Below, one piece after another: positions 8,131 through 19,511 of a stretch of 64,000 bases of DNA. Source of the stretch: an uncultured Prevotella sp. (GTDB lineage: Bacteria > Bacteroidota > Bacteroidia > Bacteroidales > Bacteroidaceae). The notes under the pieces were generated by a model. It was not told the origin of the DNA and searched no databases. It was given only the letters and a program-made list of their open reading frames with translations. The stretch lies in assembly GCA_946183415.1 (NCBI GenBank), contig CAMHAM010000013.1, forward strand, positions 1-64,000, given 5' to 3'. Numbering within the stretch: the stretch's first letter is position 1; each line of letters starts with the position of its first letter. The position numbers and the translations under genes were made by a program.

Positions 8131-9531
8131 CTATAGGTTGTTGTTTGACATAAATTCTTCTAATTCTTTAGGATGGTAGGGAATGCGTTTTGTACCGAGG
8201 AAACGGCAGCCGTCCTTTGTGATGAGGATATCGTCCTCGATGCGGATGCCGCCAAAGTCCTTGTAAGTTTCAAGTTTGTCGAAATTGATAAACTCTTTGC
8301 AATGTCCGCAGGCATTCCATTCGTCGATAAGGGCCGGGATGAAATAGATGCCAGGCTCGTCGGTCACCACGAATCCTTCTTCGAGCTTGCGGCCCATGCG
8401 CAGGCAGTTCGTTCCAAATTGTTCGAGGTTAGGACGTGTCTCGTCATCAAATCCTACATAAATCTGCCCCAGTCCTTCCATGTCGTGAACGTCCATACCC
8501 ATCATGTGTCCTAATCCATGAGGGAGGAACATAGCGTGGGCACCGGCGGCGACAGCAGCATCGGTATCACCCTTCATCAGTCCGAGCTCTTTCAGGCGCT
8601 CTGTCATCAGACGGCAGACGGCAAAGTGTACATCCATATATTTCACACCTGGTTTGGCTACTTCGAGCACGTAGTCATGACAAGCTTCAACAATGGAATA
8701 GATTTCCAACTGGCGCTGTGAGAATTTACTATTGACGGGCATGGTACGGGTGTTGTCAGAACAATAGTCATCGAGTTCACAGCCGGCATCGCAGAGTGCC
8801 AGGCGTCCAGCCTCAAGTTTGGCATCAGAAGGATTGCCATGCATGATCTCACCATGCTGGGAGAATATGGTGGCAAAGCTGACACCCTGAGCCAGACTAC
8901 GGGCAATGCCATCGACCTGTCCACCAATGAAGCGTTCGGTAACACCGGGACGAATGAGCAACTGGGCGGTGGTATGCATGGCATAGCCTACATCACAAGC
9001 TCGTTCGATTGCCTCAATCTCCTGCGGTTCTTTGGTTGAACGCATCTTTACAACTGCTTGGATAAGAGCGAGTGATGCGCTCTCCTTCTGTTCGTTGGGA
9101 TGGATGCCTAATAGATCCATTATCTGGATTTTAGTATCGAAGCGATAGGGGGGAAGGAAGTGCTTGTTGGGCATAGACCATTGACTATTGATCATTTTCG
9201 CTAAATCCTTCATGGGGGCGGTTTTGGCGATGCCTACCTCAGCTGCAAGGTCAGCTACCGATGGGGTGTAGCCCATCCACACGATATCTTCTACATCGAT
9301 ATCATCACCAAAGAGCCACTCTTCATCATTGTCAATATCAATGACGCCCACCAGTCCGTCGCGGTGCTGCCCAAAATAATAAAGGAACGAGGAGTCCTGT
9401 CTCATCGGCGCATAGGAGTTTGCGGGGTAGTTGGCTGGCGATTCGTTGTTTCCAAAGAGGATAATCACCCCCTTACCCACGAGTTTTTTCAACTCTTGGC
9501 GGCGCCTAATATAAGTGTCTTTACTAAACAT
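8131..9531 (-). CDS. M24 family Xaa-Pro aminopeptidase (aminopeptidase P)
   Basis: A 466-residue pita-bread metallopeptidase that removes N-terminal residues preceding proline. An N-terminal creatinase-like domain (FSKDTYIRRRQEL) precedes the catalytic domain. Dimetal ligands are visible in CDAGCELDDYCSDNTR (two Asp), PHGLGHMMGMDVHD (His), VTDEPGIYF (Glu) and GGIRIEDDI (Glu). The frame is open to 9591, but the ATG at 9531 is chosen. It matches the family N-terminus and lies about 27 bp downstream of a good -7 box at 9558-9566, whereas the longer form would start upstream of transcription. First gene of a two-gene peptidase operon. Confidence 0.94.
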   Translation of the reverse strand: MFSKDTYIRRRQELKKLVGKGVIILFGNNESPANYPANSYAPMRQDSSFLYYFGQHRDGLVGVIDIDNDEEWLFGDDIDVEDIVWMGYTPSVADLAAEVGIAKTAPMKDLAKMINSQWSMPNKHFLPPYRFDTKIQIMDLLGIHPNEQKESASLALIQAVVKMRSTKEPQEIEAIERACDVGYAMHTTAQLLIRPGVTERFIGGQVDGIARSLAQGVSFATIFSQHGEIMHGNPSDAKLEAGRLALCDAGCELDDYCSDNTRTMPVNSKFSQRQLEIYSIVEACHDYVLEVAKPGVKYMDVHFAVCRLMTERLKELGLMKGDTDAAVAAGAHAMFLPHGLGHMMGMDVHDMEGLGQIYVGFDDETRPNLEQFGTNCLRMGRKLEEGFVVTDEPGIYFIPALIDEWNACGHCKEFINFDKLETYKDFGGIRIEDDILITKDGCRFLGTKRIPYHPKELEEFMSNNNL

Positions 9532-9557
9532 TTTTCTTTTAATTATACAAAATTGAT

Positions 9558-9566
9558 GCAAAGATA
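9558..9566 (-). promoter_or_regulatory. -7 box for M24 peptidase operon
   Basis: TATCTTTGC on the minus strand, 27 bp before the ATG. It matches the Bacteroidetes TAnnTTTG consensus. Confidence 0.7.
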
Positions 9567-9643
9567 CACTTTTTTTCAGACATAAGAACATAACAACCTA
9601 TTTTTTTATGTTTCTTTTGTTCTTTTGTCTCAAAAAAAATAGC

Positions 9644-9652
9644 TACCTTTGC
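9644..9652 (+). promoter_or_regulatory. -7 box for trpS
   Basis: TACCTTTGC, with a TTTG at 9624-9627 as a possible -33 element (16-base spacer, slightly short). It lies 34 bp before the trpS ATG. Confidence 0.7.
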
Positions 9653-9671
9653 GCCCAAATTTAAAATATAA

Positions 9672-10775
<1,104 letters not shown>

Positions 10776-10817
10776 GCAAAAACTGTTTCATAGACAAAGT
10801 AACAGAATAACTCAATA

Positions 10818-11501
10818 GTGCGAATAGATATCATCACCGTATTGCCCGAAATGCTGGAAGGTTTCGTTCATGAGTCCATTCTGGCACGGGCAGAGAAGAA
10901 AGGACTGGCAGAGATTCGTCTGCACAACCTGCGTGACTATACCCTCGACAAATGGCGCCGTGTAGACGATTATCCATACGGCGGCTCTGCAGGTATGGTC
11001 ATGCAGTGCGAACCTATTGATCGTTGCATCTCGGCTCTGAAAGCTGAGCGCGATTATGATGAAGTGATTTTCACTTCGCCAGATGGTGAGCGCTTCGATC
11101 AACATATAGCCAACGAACTGTCGCTGAAAGGTAATCTGATTATCCTTGCAGGTCATTACAAAGGTATAGATCAGCGCATTCGCGATCATCTTATCACGCG
11201 TGAGATTTCTATTGGCGATTTCGTACTGACTGGTGGTGAACTTGTGGCTGCAATGATTGCCGATGCCATTGTGCGAGTGGTTCCTGGCGTCATCGGTGAT
11301 GAGCAATCTGCCCTCTCTGATTGTTTTCAGGACGATATCCTCGCTGCACCCATCTACACGCGTCCTGCCGACTATAAAGGATGGAAGGTGCCAGAGATTC
11401 TCCTCAGTGGCAACGAGGCCAAGATTCGTGAATGGGAGTTTGAACAGGCTATGGAGCGTACCCGCCGCCTCCGTCCCGATCTGCTTTCAGACAAGAGCTG
11501 A
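10818..11501 (+). CDS. trmD: tRNA (guanine-37-N1)-methyltransferase
   Basis: A SAM-dependent methyltransferase that modifies G37 next to the anticodon and prevents +1 frameshifting. It has 227 residues with the SPOUT trefoil-knot core, visible as [12 protein letters not shown] followed by [15 protein letters not shown]. The N-terminus [16 protein letters not shown] is the standard TrmD start and requires the GTG at 10818 as initiator; there is no nearby ATG. The C-terminus includes the helical RRLRPDLL tail. Its stop is 1 bp from the convergent patatin stop. Confidence 0.97.
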   Translation: MRIDIITVLPEMLEGFVHESILARAEKKGLAEIRLHNLRDYTLDKWRRVDDYPYGGSAGMVMQCEPIDRCISALKAERDYDEVIFTSPDGERFDQHIANELSLKGNLIILAGHYKGIDQRIRDHLITREISIGDFVLTGGELVAAMIADAIVRVVPGVIGDEQSALSDCFQDDILAAPIYTRPADYKGWKVPEILLSGNEAKIREWEFEQAMERTRRLRPDLLSDKS

Positions 11502-11502
11502 A

Positions 11503-12351
11503 TTAATTACCAAAAAACTTCTTGATCTGCTCGATGTATTCTTCGCCTTTCTGGCGGCCGATGTCGTAGACTCGCTGCATCTCTTCTGGGTCATGGGAGA
11601 TGTGTCCGATGGGTAGTTTCTCATCAGGCCGTATGACCAGACAGCGGCCTTCACGTTCAGCCTGACGAACATATTCGAGTTGCTGGTTATACATCAGATG
11701 TCGCTTGTCCATAGCCTCAATCATCTGCGGATATTTCCTCAGGCCAATCCTCATTAACGGCATCAGTCTGTTGTGCTCCTTGACATACCCCTCAGGTTGT
11801 GTCAGGATTACTACATTCCTGTCGTAGCCGATGCTTTCAAAATAGGCAAGGGGAATGGAGTCTGCAACGCCACCATCGAGCATCTTTCTGCCCTCGAGTT
11901 CGACGACCTTCGATGCAACGGGCATGGAGGCAGAAGCGCGAATCCAGTCGTAGGTTATGGGGGCGCATTTGGTCAGTTCCTTATAGAATGGTTTCCCTGT
12001 CTCAACATCCGTACACACTGCAATAAACTGCATTGGGTTTTCATCGAAAGCTTTTTGGTCGAAGATATCAAGTTGTGTAGGCATCGTATGATAGCCAAAC
12101 TCGGCATTATAGAGGTCGCCCGTCTTCAGCCATGACTGCCAACTGCAGAACCGCTTATCGCGCGCGAACCTTATATTATATCTAATGGCTCTTCCGGGTT
12201 GTCTTGACTTATAGTTGCAGCCAAAAGCCGCACCAGCCGAGACGCCAATCAGTCCGTCGGGCTCAATGCCCGCCTCCATCATCACGTCGATGATTCCACA
12301 GGTAAAGAGCCCACGCATGGCACCGCCTTCGAGTACAAGTCCTTTCTTCAT
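11503..12351 (-). CDS. Patatin-like phospholipase (RssA/YlbK type)
   Basis: A 282-residue serine hydrolase with a patatin Ser-Asp dyad. The oxyanion loop is GGAMRG (9-14), the nucleophile elbow is GVSAG with Ser38, and the Asp motif DGGVADS lies further on. The C-terminal region with KYPQMIEAMDKRH resembles bacterial DUF6363-type extensions of this family. The frame is open to 12501, but the ATG at 12351 fits the family start (MKKGLVLEGG). It lies only 4 bp after a TACCTTTGC promoter box, so the mRNA should be leaderless or nearly so. The protein is probably cytoplasmic; substrate unknown. Confidence 0.93.
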   Translation of the reverse strand: MKKGLVLEGGAMRGLFTCGIIDVMMEAGIEPDGLIGVSAGAAFGCNYKSRQPGRAIRYNIRFARDKRFCSWQSWLKTGDLYNAEFGYHTMPTQLDIFDQKAFDENPMQFIAVCTDVETGKPFYKELTKCAPITYDWIRASASMPVASKVVELEGRKMLDGGVADSIPLAYFESIGYDRNVVILTQPEGYVKEHNRLMPLMRIGLRKYPQMIEAMDKRHLMYNQQLEYVRQAEREGRCLVIRPDEKLPIGHISHDPEEMQRVYDIGRQKGEEYIEQIKKFFGN

Positions 12352-12355
12352 GGCT

Positions 12356-12364
12356 GCAAAGGTA
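12356..12364 (-). promoter_or_regulatory. -7 box for the patatin gene, implying a leaderless mRNA
   Basis: TACCTTTGC on the minus strand, followed by AGCC and then the ATG. Transcription expected about 5-7 bases after the box would begin at or inside the start codon. Confidence 0.7.
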
Positions 12365-12450
12365 CTAATAATTTGTTGACAAAAGAACATAAGGACATAA
12401 GAATAAAGACATATTAACAGAATAACAATTCTATATTCACTTTTTCTTTG

Positions 12451-12459
12451 TAACTTTGC
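12451..12459 (+). promoter_or_regulatory. -7 box for the acyltransferase gene
   Basis: TAACTTTGC, 35 bp before the ATG at 12495. It is divergent from the patatin promoter. Confidence 0.65.
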
Positions 12460-12494
12460 ACCCGAATTACAAAGAATAAATAGTAACCAAAGAT

Positions 12495-13637
12495 ATGACA
12501 AATGAAGAGTTGATGTCGAAGACCATCAGTAACCTGCGATTCCCGCTGACGGTGATGGTGGTGATGGGGCATTTCAATTTCGTAAATAATGACAGAGGAT
12601 TCGGCATTCATGGGGTGATGTACGGACAGCACATGCCCGACTATCTGAAATGGCTGATCAATTACCCAGGAATGACTTTGGTCACGATGGGCGTACCTTT
12701 GTTCTTCATGATTGCTGGCTATCTGTTCTTCTATGGCAAGACCTTTGATTTCGAGGTTTACAAGAAGAAGCTGAAGAATCGTTTCCACTCGCTCTTTATA
12801 CCGTATATCATGTGGAATACCATCGCTATCCTGTTGATAGCTATCAGGTTCCTGCCCGTATTCAAGGGCATACTGCCTGGTATCGACGAGGTGAAGGTAA
12901 ACCTAACACTGTCTGGTATTTTAAATACTTATTTTGATAGTTTCCATAATACTGCATTGTTCATTTATCCCTATGAGACGCTCAAGACGACAGTCATGCC
13001 TATTGATGCACCTCTGTGGTTTGTGCGCGACTTGATGACAGCAGTTGTATTGTCGCCTCTGCTCTATTGGCTGATCAAGAAGTTGAAGGTCTATGCCATT
13101 GTGCTTTGGGGACTTCTGGCTTATGTCATCTCGCCGTTGGTTGCTCCTAATGGCACCTATCTCGGTATGGTGCTTGATGCATGTTTCTTCTTTTCATGGG
13201 GAGGCTATTATAGTATTAACAAGCAAAACCTAATTGTCGAGATGCGCAAACTGAAGTGGGTGCCCTATGTCTATCTGCCATTGTCATTCTTGGATACTTA
13301 TCTTTACAACAATAACATGCTCGTCCATTATGGGTCGATACCCCTTGGCGCCATCACATCCATTATCTTCATGTCGTATCTGATAGAGAAAGGTAAGGTA
13401 AAGGATAACAAGTTGTTGTCAGAGAGTAGTTTTTTCGTGTTCTGTATGCACATGACGATTATGTGGGAGATGGGAAAGCTGGTGTTCATGCTACTTCATC
13501 TTGAAGATGATCCGCTCACGCTGCTTCTGTTCTTCTATGGTGTTGTCACGCTGACCATTCTGGTATGTCTGGTCACATATGTGGTTCTGAACAAATATGT
13601 ACCGAAGTTCTGTCATCTATTAACAGGAGGCCGTTGA
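12495..13637 (+). CDS. Membrane acyltransferase, acyltransferase-3 family
   Basis: A 380-residue polytopic membrane protein of the acyltransferase-3 family, which transfers acyl groups to extracytoplasmic glycans or lipids. The family's N-terminal helix with catalytic His is visible as RFPLTVMVVMGHFNF, followed by the re-entrant VPLFFMIAGYLFF segment. About ten hydrophobic segments can be counted. The TGA stop overlaps the next gene's ATG by one base and is preceded by an AGGAGG, so translation of the downstream secreted protein is coupled. Substrate unknown. Confidence 0.9.
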   Translation: MTNEELMSKTISNLRFPLTVMVVMGHFNFVNNDRGFGIHGVMYGQHMPDYLKWLINYPGMTLVTMGVPLFFMIAGYLFFYGKTFDFEVYKKKLKNRFHSLFIPYIMWNTIAILLIAIRFLPVFKGILPGIDEVKVNLTLSGILNTYFDSFHNTALFIYPYETLKTTVMPIDAPLWFVRDLMTAVVLSPLLYWLIKKLKVYAIVLWGLLAYVISPLVAPNGTYLGMVLDACFFFSWGGYYSINKQNLIVEMRKLKWVPYVYLPLSFLDTYLYNNNMLVHYGSIPLGAITSIIFMSYLIEKGKVKDNKLLSESSFFVFCMHMTIMWEMGKLVFMLLHLEDDPLTLLLFFYGVVTLTILVCLVTYVVLNKYVPKFCHLLTGGR

Positions 13638-14635
13638 TGAAAAGGATTGGGATTATATATGTCATGCTGCTGATGGCAGTCTGTGTCTGGAGTCAGACTT
13701 TCACTGATATGAAATGCCTATCGCTGATGGATGTGCCGTTGGAGGGACCTGATACAGTCTTTATTCCTGCCTTCGAATCAGTAGGATTTACCAGGATAAC
13801 GCCAACAGAGCAGGATCCTGACACCTATTATTTTACAGGTGACTTTTATGGCATCAAGTCAAATATGTTAGTGACGGTGGATGAGGAGACTCGTTTGTTG
13901 TCAGAGGTGTTGGTGACCTGTGGTCCTTACCATACCAGAGGCATGTACGACAAGAATCAGAAATACCTGATACTGAAGCTTCAGCGCGAATGGGGCAATT
14001 TCAAGGCCAAGGGTGATGGCTCGCTATATCTGCTGAACGACTATGGCTATATCCAACAGTCGCAGATAGTGCATGAGAATGGTTCAAACTCCATCCGCTA
14101 TTACTATCTGAACTCAGCCCCTTATTATAAAGATGTGGCAAATCTGGGTATGAAAGGTTTGGTGCAGGAGGTGATTACTGAGAACCCTGTGGCAGAGAAC
14201 AATATTGAGCATTTTGACCAACAGGGAAAGCTTGAAGGCAATGACCTGATAGACCGTGTCTATAATAAGGCAGGTTACCTGACGAGTGCTGCTATGCTGG
14301 AAAAGACGGGCGAGAAGAGTCTGCTCACTTATGAATATGACCATGAGAATAATCTAAAGCGTCGTACCCTGGTGAATACAGCATCAGGAATCAGGTCGGT
14401 GAATGAGTACAAGTATAATGGTGACAATGAGATTTCTCAGCAGAGCCAGAAGGTGTTCAATAAGGAGAATGAGTGTGTGCTGTCTATCACGATGAAGAAT
14501 AATTATGAGGAGCATGACGATAACGGCAATTGGACGAAAAACACGCTGAGCCTTACTTACTGGGAGAAGGATCAGCGCGCTCAGATGGCTACTGTTCATC
14601 AGACACGAACCATCAGCTATTGGGATGAGGATTGA
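13637..14635 (+). CDS. Secreted protein of unknown function, coupled to the acyltransferase
   Basis: A 332-residue protein I do not recognise. It has a signal peptide (MKRIGIIYVMLLMAVCVWSQ) with likely cleavage before TFTDMKC. The C-terminal half contains repeated Y-x-Y-D/N-x-x-N-x-x patterns (YEYDHENNL, YKYNGDNEI, EEHDDNGNW) like the YD/RHS-type or toxin_YwqK-like antiparallel strands of secreted Bacteroidetes proteins. The ATG at 13637 is chosen over the open frame's 13565. It overlaps the preceding stop (TGATG) and sits 6 bp after AGGAGG, a rare Shine-Dalgarno sequence here. It ends 4 bp from the convergent ligA stop. Confidence 0.8.
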   Translation: MKRIGIIYVMLLMAVCVWSQTFTDMKCLSLMDVPLEGPDTVFIPAFESVGFTRITPTEQDPDTYYFTGDFYGIKSNMLVTVDEETRLLSEVLVTCGPYHTRGMYDKNQKYLILKLQREWGNFKAKGDGSLYLLNDYGYIQQSQIVHENGSNSIRYYYLNSAPYYKDVANLGMKGLVQEVITENPVAENNIEHFDQQGKLEGNDLIDRVYNKAGYLTSAAMLEKTGEKSLLTYEYDHENNLKRRTLVNTASGIRSVNEYKYNGDNEISQQSQKVFNKENECVLSITMKNNYEEHDDNGNWTKNTLSLTYWEKDQRAQMATVHQTRTISYWDED

Positions 14636-14639
14636 AGGA

Positions 14640-16743
<2,104 letters not shown>

Positions 16744-16751
16744 ACTTCTTT

Positions 16752-18659
16752 TTACCTTCTTCCTCCTGGCATATTACCTCCTGGCATATTACCTCCAGGC
16801 ATATTGCCACCCATCATGCCGCCACCCATCGAACTGCCGATTGATGTGCTGGCAGTGACATCAACACTCTGAGATCCGCTGCCGATGGTGCAGCCTGTGG
16901 TGAGATTGTAGAACGAGGTGCCTCCGCTGACTTCACAACCAGAACGCAAGGTGTAGCTGCTACCGCTCTTGAAGGAAGGTGAGGAAATCATCAGGGCTGT
17001 TCCGCTATTGTTGCTGGGCATGGTGTAGGCAAGAATGGCTTTCGAACCATCGAGTACGCCTACCGTTGTCCCCATCTGTGCTGACACTGCGATGCTTGCC
17101 TGCTTCGAGCTGGAGTCGATGGCTTGCAGACCACCGCCAACGGCAATCACTGTTCCTCCGTTGATATAGGCTCTATATTGTTCTGCTGCATCAATACCGC
17201 ACTCAGGTTGTCCTGCTCCCTCGGCGATGACTACGCCACCGTTGATGTAGAGGTCTTTGTTGGAGTCGATGGCATCATTGCCAGTGGCACGGGCATAGAC
17301 GTATCCGCCGTCGATATAGAGATAGCCTGCCGAGTTGATGGCGTCGTCGTAGCTGTAGCACTCCACCGTGCCGGCCTCGATGTGGATGTCGCCCTTGCTC
17401 TCGATAGCCTCAGTGCCATCACCCGAACCTTCAAGGCGCACCTGAACCTGTCCGCCATTAATGGTCAGATTGCCATCAGCCTTGATTCCTTTCGGAGATA
17501 CGCTGCCCTTCGAGTCTTTCTGGCGTTTGCCAGTGGTGATGATACGGATCACGCCATCGTTGATGTTGATCTTATCATCGCTGTTGATGCCCTTGCCGCC
17601 AGTACCAGTCGACATGATATTCAGTTCACCGCCGTTGATAGTCACTACACTGTCGGCCTTCAGTCCAGAACATGCACTGTAGTCGCTGTCATCGCTATCC
17701 CACTCGTAACCGCCACTGGTCAGAATTGTAGTGCGTCCACCATCAATGCGGATCTCGCCATCAGTCGAGATACCTTTATCAGCAGTGCCAGTCACGTTGA
17801 CATTGATCACGCCGCCAGTCACTATCACTGCATCATTACCGCGTATGCCATTACCTGATGAAGCGTCAACGAAGATGTTGGCCTTTGGCATTGTGCGCAC
17901 ATAGTCGTCGCTTCGGATGCCGGCTTTGCAGTTCGCGTCAACCTCGAGATAGCCGCTGCCGCTGAAGATGAGCTGACCTTCAGAGAAGAAGCAAGCCTTC
18001 ATGTCCTCATTGTCGGTAGCATCCGCATAATTAGTGCCATCAGTTAGGTAGTTTCTCGTACCGTCGTTGAGGACGATGAAGGTGCGCTTCTTGCTTTGGT
18101 TGTTGATGGCAGCGCCATCAGGGTTAGTGATACTGACACTATTGAGCACGATGGCCTGTTTCTTCGAACTGTAGAGCTTGAAGAAACCATCGTTGGTCTC
18201 TCCAGTGAGTACATATTTGATGGTATTCTCAGTATTGTTGGTGGCAGTCACGTCGTTACCGCTGACCTTCACGATGCCATCATCATCACCACTGACTGTG
18301 GCCGACCCCGATGTGCTGAAGGTGATGGTAATAGTCTTGTCGAACGAGGAGTTCTCGATATAGTCATCATCACTGCTGTCTACCTTGACAGATTCAGAAA
18401 TAGCATTCTTGTTGAGGGCCACCGTAAATGAGGTCACATCGCCATCACTCGAAACACCCGTAACGACATTATCCGCAGTCGAGGTGCTCTTCGAGTTGTC
18501 ATCATTGCTCTCTGTGACCGTTGAGGTCGCAGTTGTTGGATTTTGATTGTTTGTCGTAAGTTCATCATCATACCAGTCTCCCGTTGAGCATGCTGCAAAG
18601 GCGAAGATAGCCATAACAATGCTCCAAAACAGATTCATCTTCTTCATAAACGTTTTCAT
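16752..18659 (-). CDS. Carbohydrate-binding beta-helix lipoprotein (Cthe_2159-like)
   Basis: A 635-residue surface lipoprotein. The signal peptide ends in a lipobox (FAFAACS), followed by a Ser/Thr/Asn-rich linker. The body has repeated strands such as ININDGVIRI, LTINGGQVQV, LYIDGGYVYA and AYINGGTVIAVGGG. This is the parallel beta-helix pattern of the Cthe_2159/DUF4353 carbohydrate-binding family, whose founding member binds polygalacturonate. The tail is rich in Gly and Met with three NMPGG pentapeptides. The ATG at 18659 is used; the first in-frame ATG (18692) lies inside the promoter box at 18689-18697. Ligand is inferred only. Confidence 0.88.
   Translation of the reverse strand: MKTFMKKMNLFWSIVMAIFAFAACSTGDWYDDELTTNNQNPTTATSTVTESNDDNSKSTSTADNVVTGVSSDGDVTSFTVALNKNAISESVKVDSSDDDYIENSSFDKTITITFSTSGSATVSGDDDGIVKVSGNDVTATNNTENTIKYVLTGETNDGFFKLYSSKKQAIVLNSVSITNPDGAAINNQSKKRTFIVLNDGTRNYLTDGTNYADATDNEDMKACFFSEGQLIFSGSGYLEVDANCKAGIRSDDYVRTMPKANIFVDASSGNGIRGNDAVIVTGGVINVNVTGTADKGISTDGEIRIDGGRTTILTSGGYEWDSDDSDYSACSGLKADSVVTINGGELNIMSTGTGGKGINSDDKININDGVIRIITTGKRQKDSKGSVSPKGIKADGNLTINGGQVQVRLEGSGDGTEAIESKGDIHIEAGTVECYSYDDAINSAGYLYIDGGYVYARATGNDAIDSNKDLYINGGVVIAEGAGQPECGIDAAEQYRAYINGGTVIAVGGGLQAIDSSSKQASIAVSAQMGTTVGVLDGSKAILAYTMPSNNSGTALMISSPSFKSGSSYTLRSGCEVSGGTSFYNLTTGCTIGSGSQSVDVTASTSIGSSMGGGMMGGNMPGGNMPGGNMPGGRR
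16762..16806 (-). repeat. Three tandem 15-bp repeats encoding NMPGG
   Basis: Plus-strand units CCTCCTGGCATATTA, CCTCCTGGCATATTA and CCTCCAGGCATATTG encode NMPGG three times at the C-terminus of the beta-helix lipoprotein. The near-identity suggests recent slippage and variable copy number. Confidence 0.85.
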
Positions 18660-18688
18660 TTTTGTTCTTTTTTTATGATTTTTATGGT

Positions 18689-18697
18689 GCAAAGGTA
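18689..18697 (-). promoter_or_regulatory. -7 box for the beta-helix lipoprotein
   Basis: TACCTTTGC on the minus strand, 29 bp before the chosen ATG. It overlaps an upstream in-frame ATG and so excludes that start. Confidence 0.7.
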
Positions 18698-18810
18698 GGC
18701 ATTCTTTCTACAGTCGGCAACTTTTTTCAGCGAATCCCCCGAATTATTCAGCGAAAAAACTTACCTACTGGCTTTAAAATTATTATGAATTGAAAGAAAA
18801 AGAGCGAAAC

Positions 18811-18829
18811 ATTTGGCTCATTGCCAAAT
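18811..18829. repeat. Palindrome ATTTGGC-N5-GCCAAAT, decayed copy of the fic promoter region
   Basis: Perfect 7-bp arms around TCATT. Together with the following AATAATTCTTGACTTT, it aligns with the fic promoter at 19478-19510 with only a few differences. Confidence 0.7.
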
Positions 18830-18952
18830 AATTCTTGACTTTTTGGATGCTGTTTTGTTAGTGTGTGCTTACATTATTCAGTTATTACCTCTACTAAATA
18901 GATGGTAGATTGCTGATTATAAACTATTTACACATTATTTTGCATCTATTTA

Positions 18953-19007
18953 TCCTCTACTTTCCATCTACTTTCCATCTACTTTCCCTCTACCTATCCT
19001 CTACTTT
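18953..19007. repeat. Five tandem 11-bp units of TCCTCTACTTT type
   Basis: The units are TCCTCTACTTT, CCATCTACTTT, CCATCTACTTT, CCCTCTACCTA and TCCTCTACTTT, with exact 11-bp spacing. They are the reverse complement type of the array at 19262-19316. Confidence 0.85.
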
Positions 19008-19061
19008 ACTTCTATACGTTGGCAAGTGGGGGAGGCATCGTTTCTATGAAGGAGAAGAATT

Positions 19062-19121
19062 GTTCCCACGTTGGGAACATGGCATTCCCACGTTGGGAAC
19101 GTAACATTCCCACGCTGGGAA
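19062..19121. repeat. Three TTCCC-N5-GGGAA palindromes
   Basis: Palindromes at 19062-19078, 19085-19099 and 19107-19121 have centres ACGTT, ACGTT and ACGCT. The same motif in triplicate is found inside the ABC-F gene at 41321-41379. Confidence 0.9.
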
Positions 19122-19184
19122 TAAATGCTGAGCCTTAGGCTTAGTGGCCAAGTGTTTATTGATTAATATGATGCCTATTTTGCA

Positions 19185-19226
19185 GAATAAGATGTACTTA
19201 TTGCGGAATAAAATGTACTTATTGTG
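19185..19226. repeat. Two tandem 21-bp palindromic repeats
   Basis: Two adjacent 21-bp copies, 19185-19205 and 19206-19226, differ at two positions. Each carries an AATAAG/A-ATGTA-CTTATT near-palindrome with a 5-base centre. Confidence 0.8.
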
Positions 19227-19261
19227 CGATAAGGGATGCTTAATTCAGATAGAAGGGGGTG

Positions 19262-19316
19262 TAGTAGAGGATTAGTAGAGGCTTGGTAGAGGATTAGTAG
19301 AGGTTTAGTAGAGGTA
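19262..19316. repeat. Five tandem 11-bp units of TAGTAGAGGAT type
   Basis: The units are TAGTAGAGGAT, TAGTAGAGGCT, TGGTAGAGGAT, TAGTAGAGGTT and TAGTAGAGGTA, with exact 11-bp periodicity. The array is inverted relative to 18953-19007. Confidence 0.85.
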
Positions 19317-19474
19317 AAAATACAAGTGTATGTTTGATAAAGTAGCTTATATTCAGCAGTTTAAGCGGTCAATGCTCCTTATTTAGTAGATGTAGAGGTA
19401 AAAAGTATGAAGTTCCAGTTGTTTTTGTCGCCCTTATGAGGTTGGAGGCATGCTGATGGTTAAAATTATTCCCA

Positions 19475-19499
19475 ATTATTTGGCGCATTGGCAAATAAT
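19475..19499. promoter_or_regulatory. Operator-like inverted repeat in the fic promoter
   Basis: ATTATTTG and CAAATAAT arms flank a 9-base centre, ending 3 bp before the TATCTTTG box, in the -33 region. Its position suggests repressor binding, possibly autoregulation. A related sequence sits at 18811-18829. Confidence 0.5.
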
Positions 19500-19502
19500 G
19501 CT

Positions 19503-19511
19503 TATCTTTGC
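19503..19511 (+). promoter_or_regulatory. -7 box for fic, implying a leaderless mRNA
   Basis: TATCTTTGC is followed by CCCG and then the ATG at 19516. It fixes the start and implies almost no 5' leader. Confidence 0.7.

Noticed and set aside
18953..19316. CRISPR-like array
   Set aside because: Units are 11 bp and directly adjacent with no spacers, and no cas genes are present.
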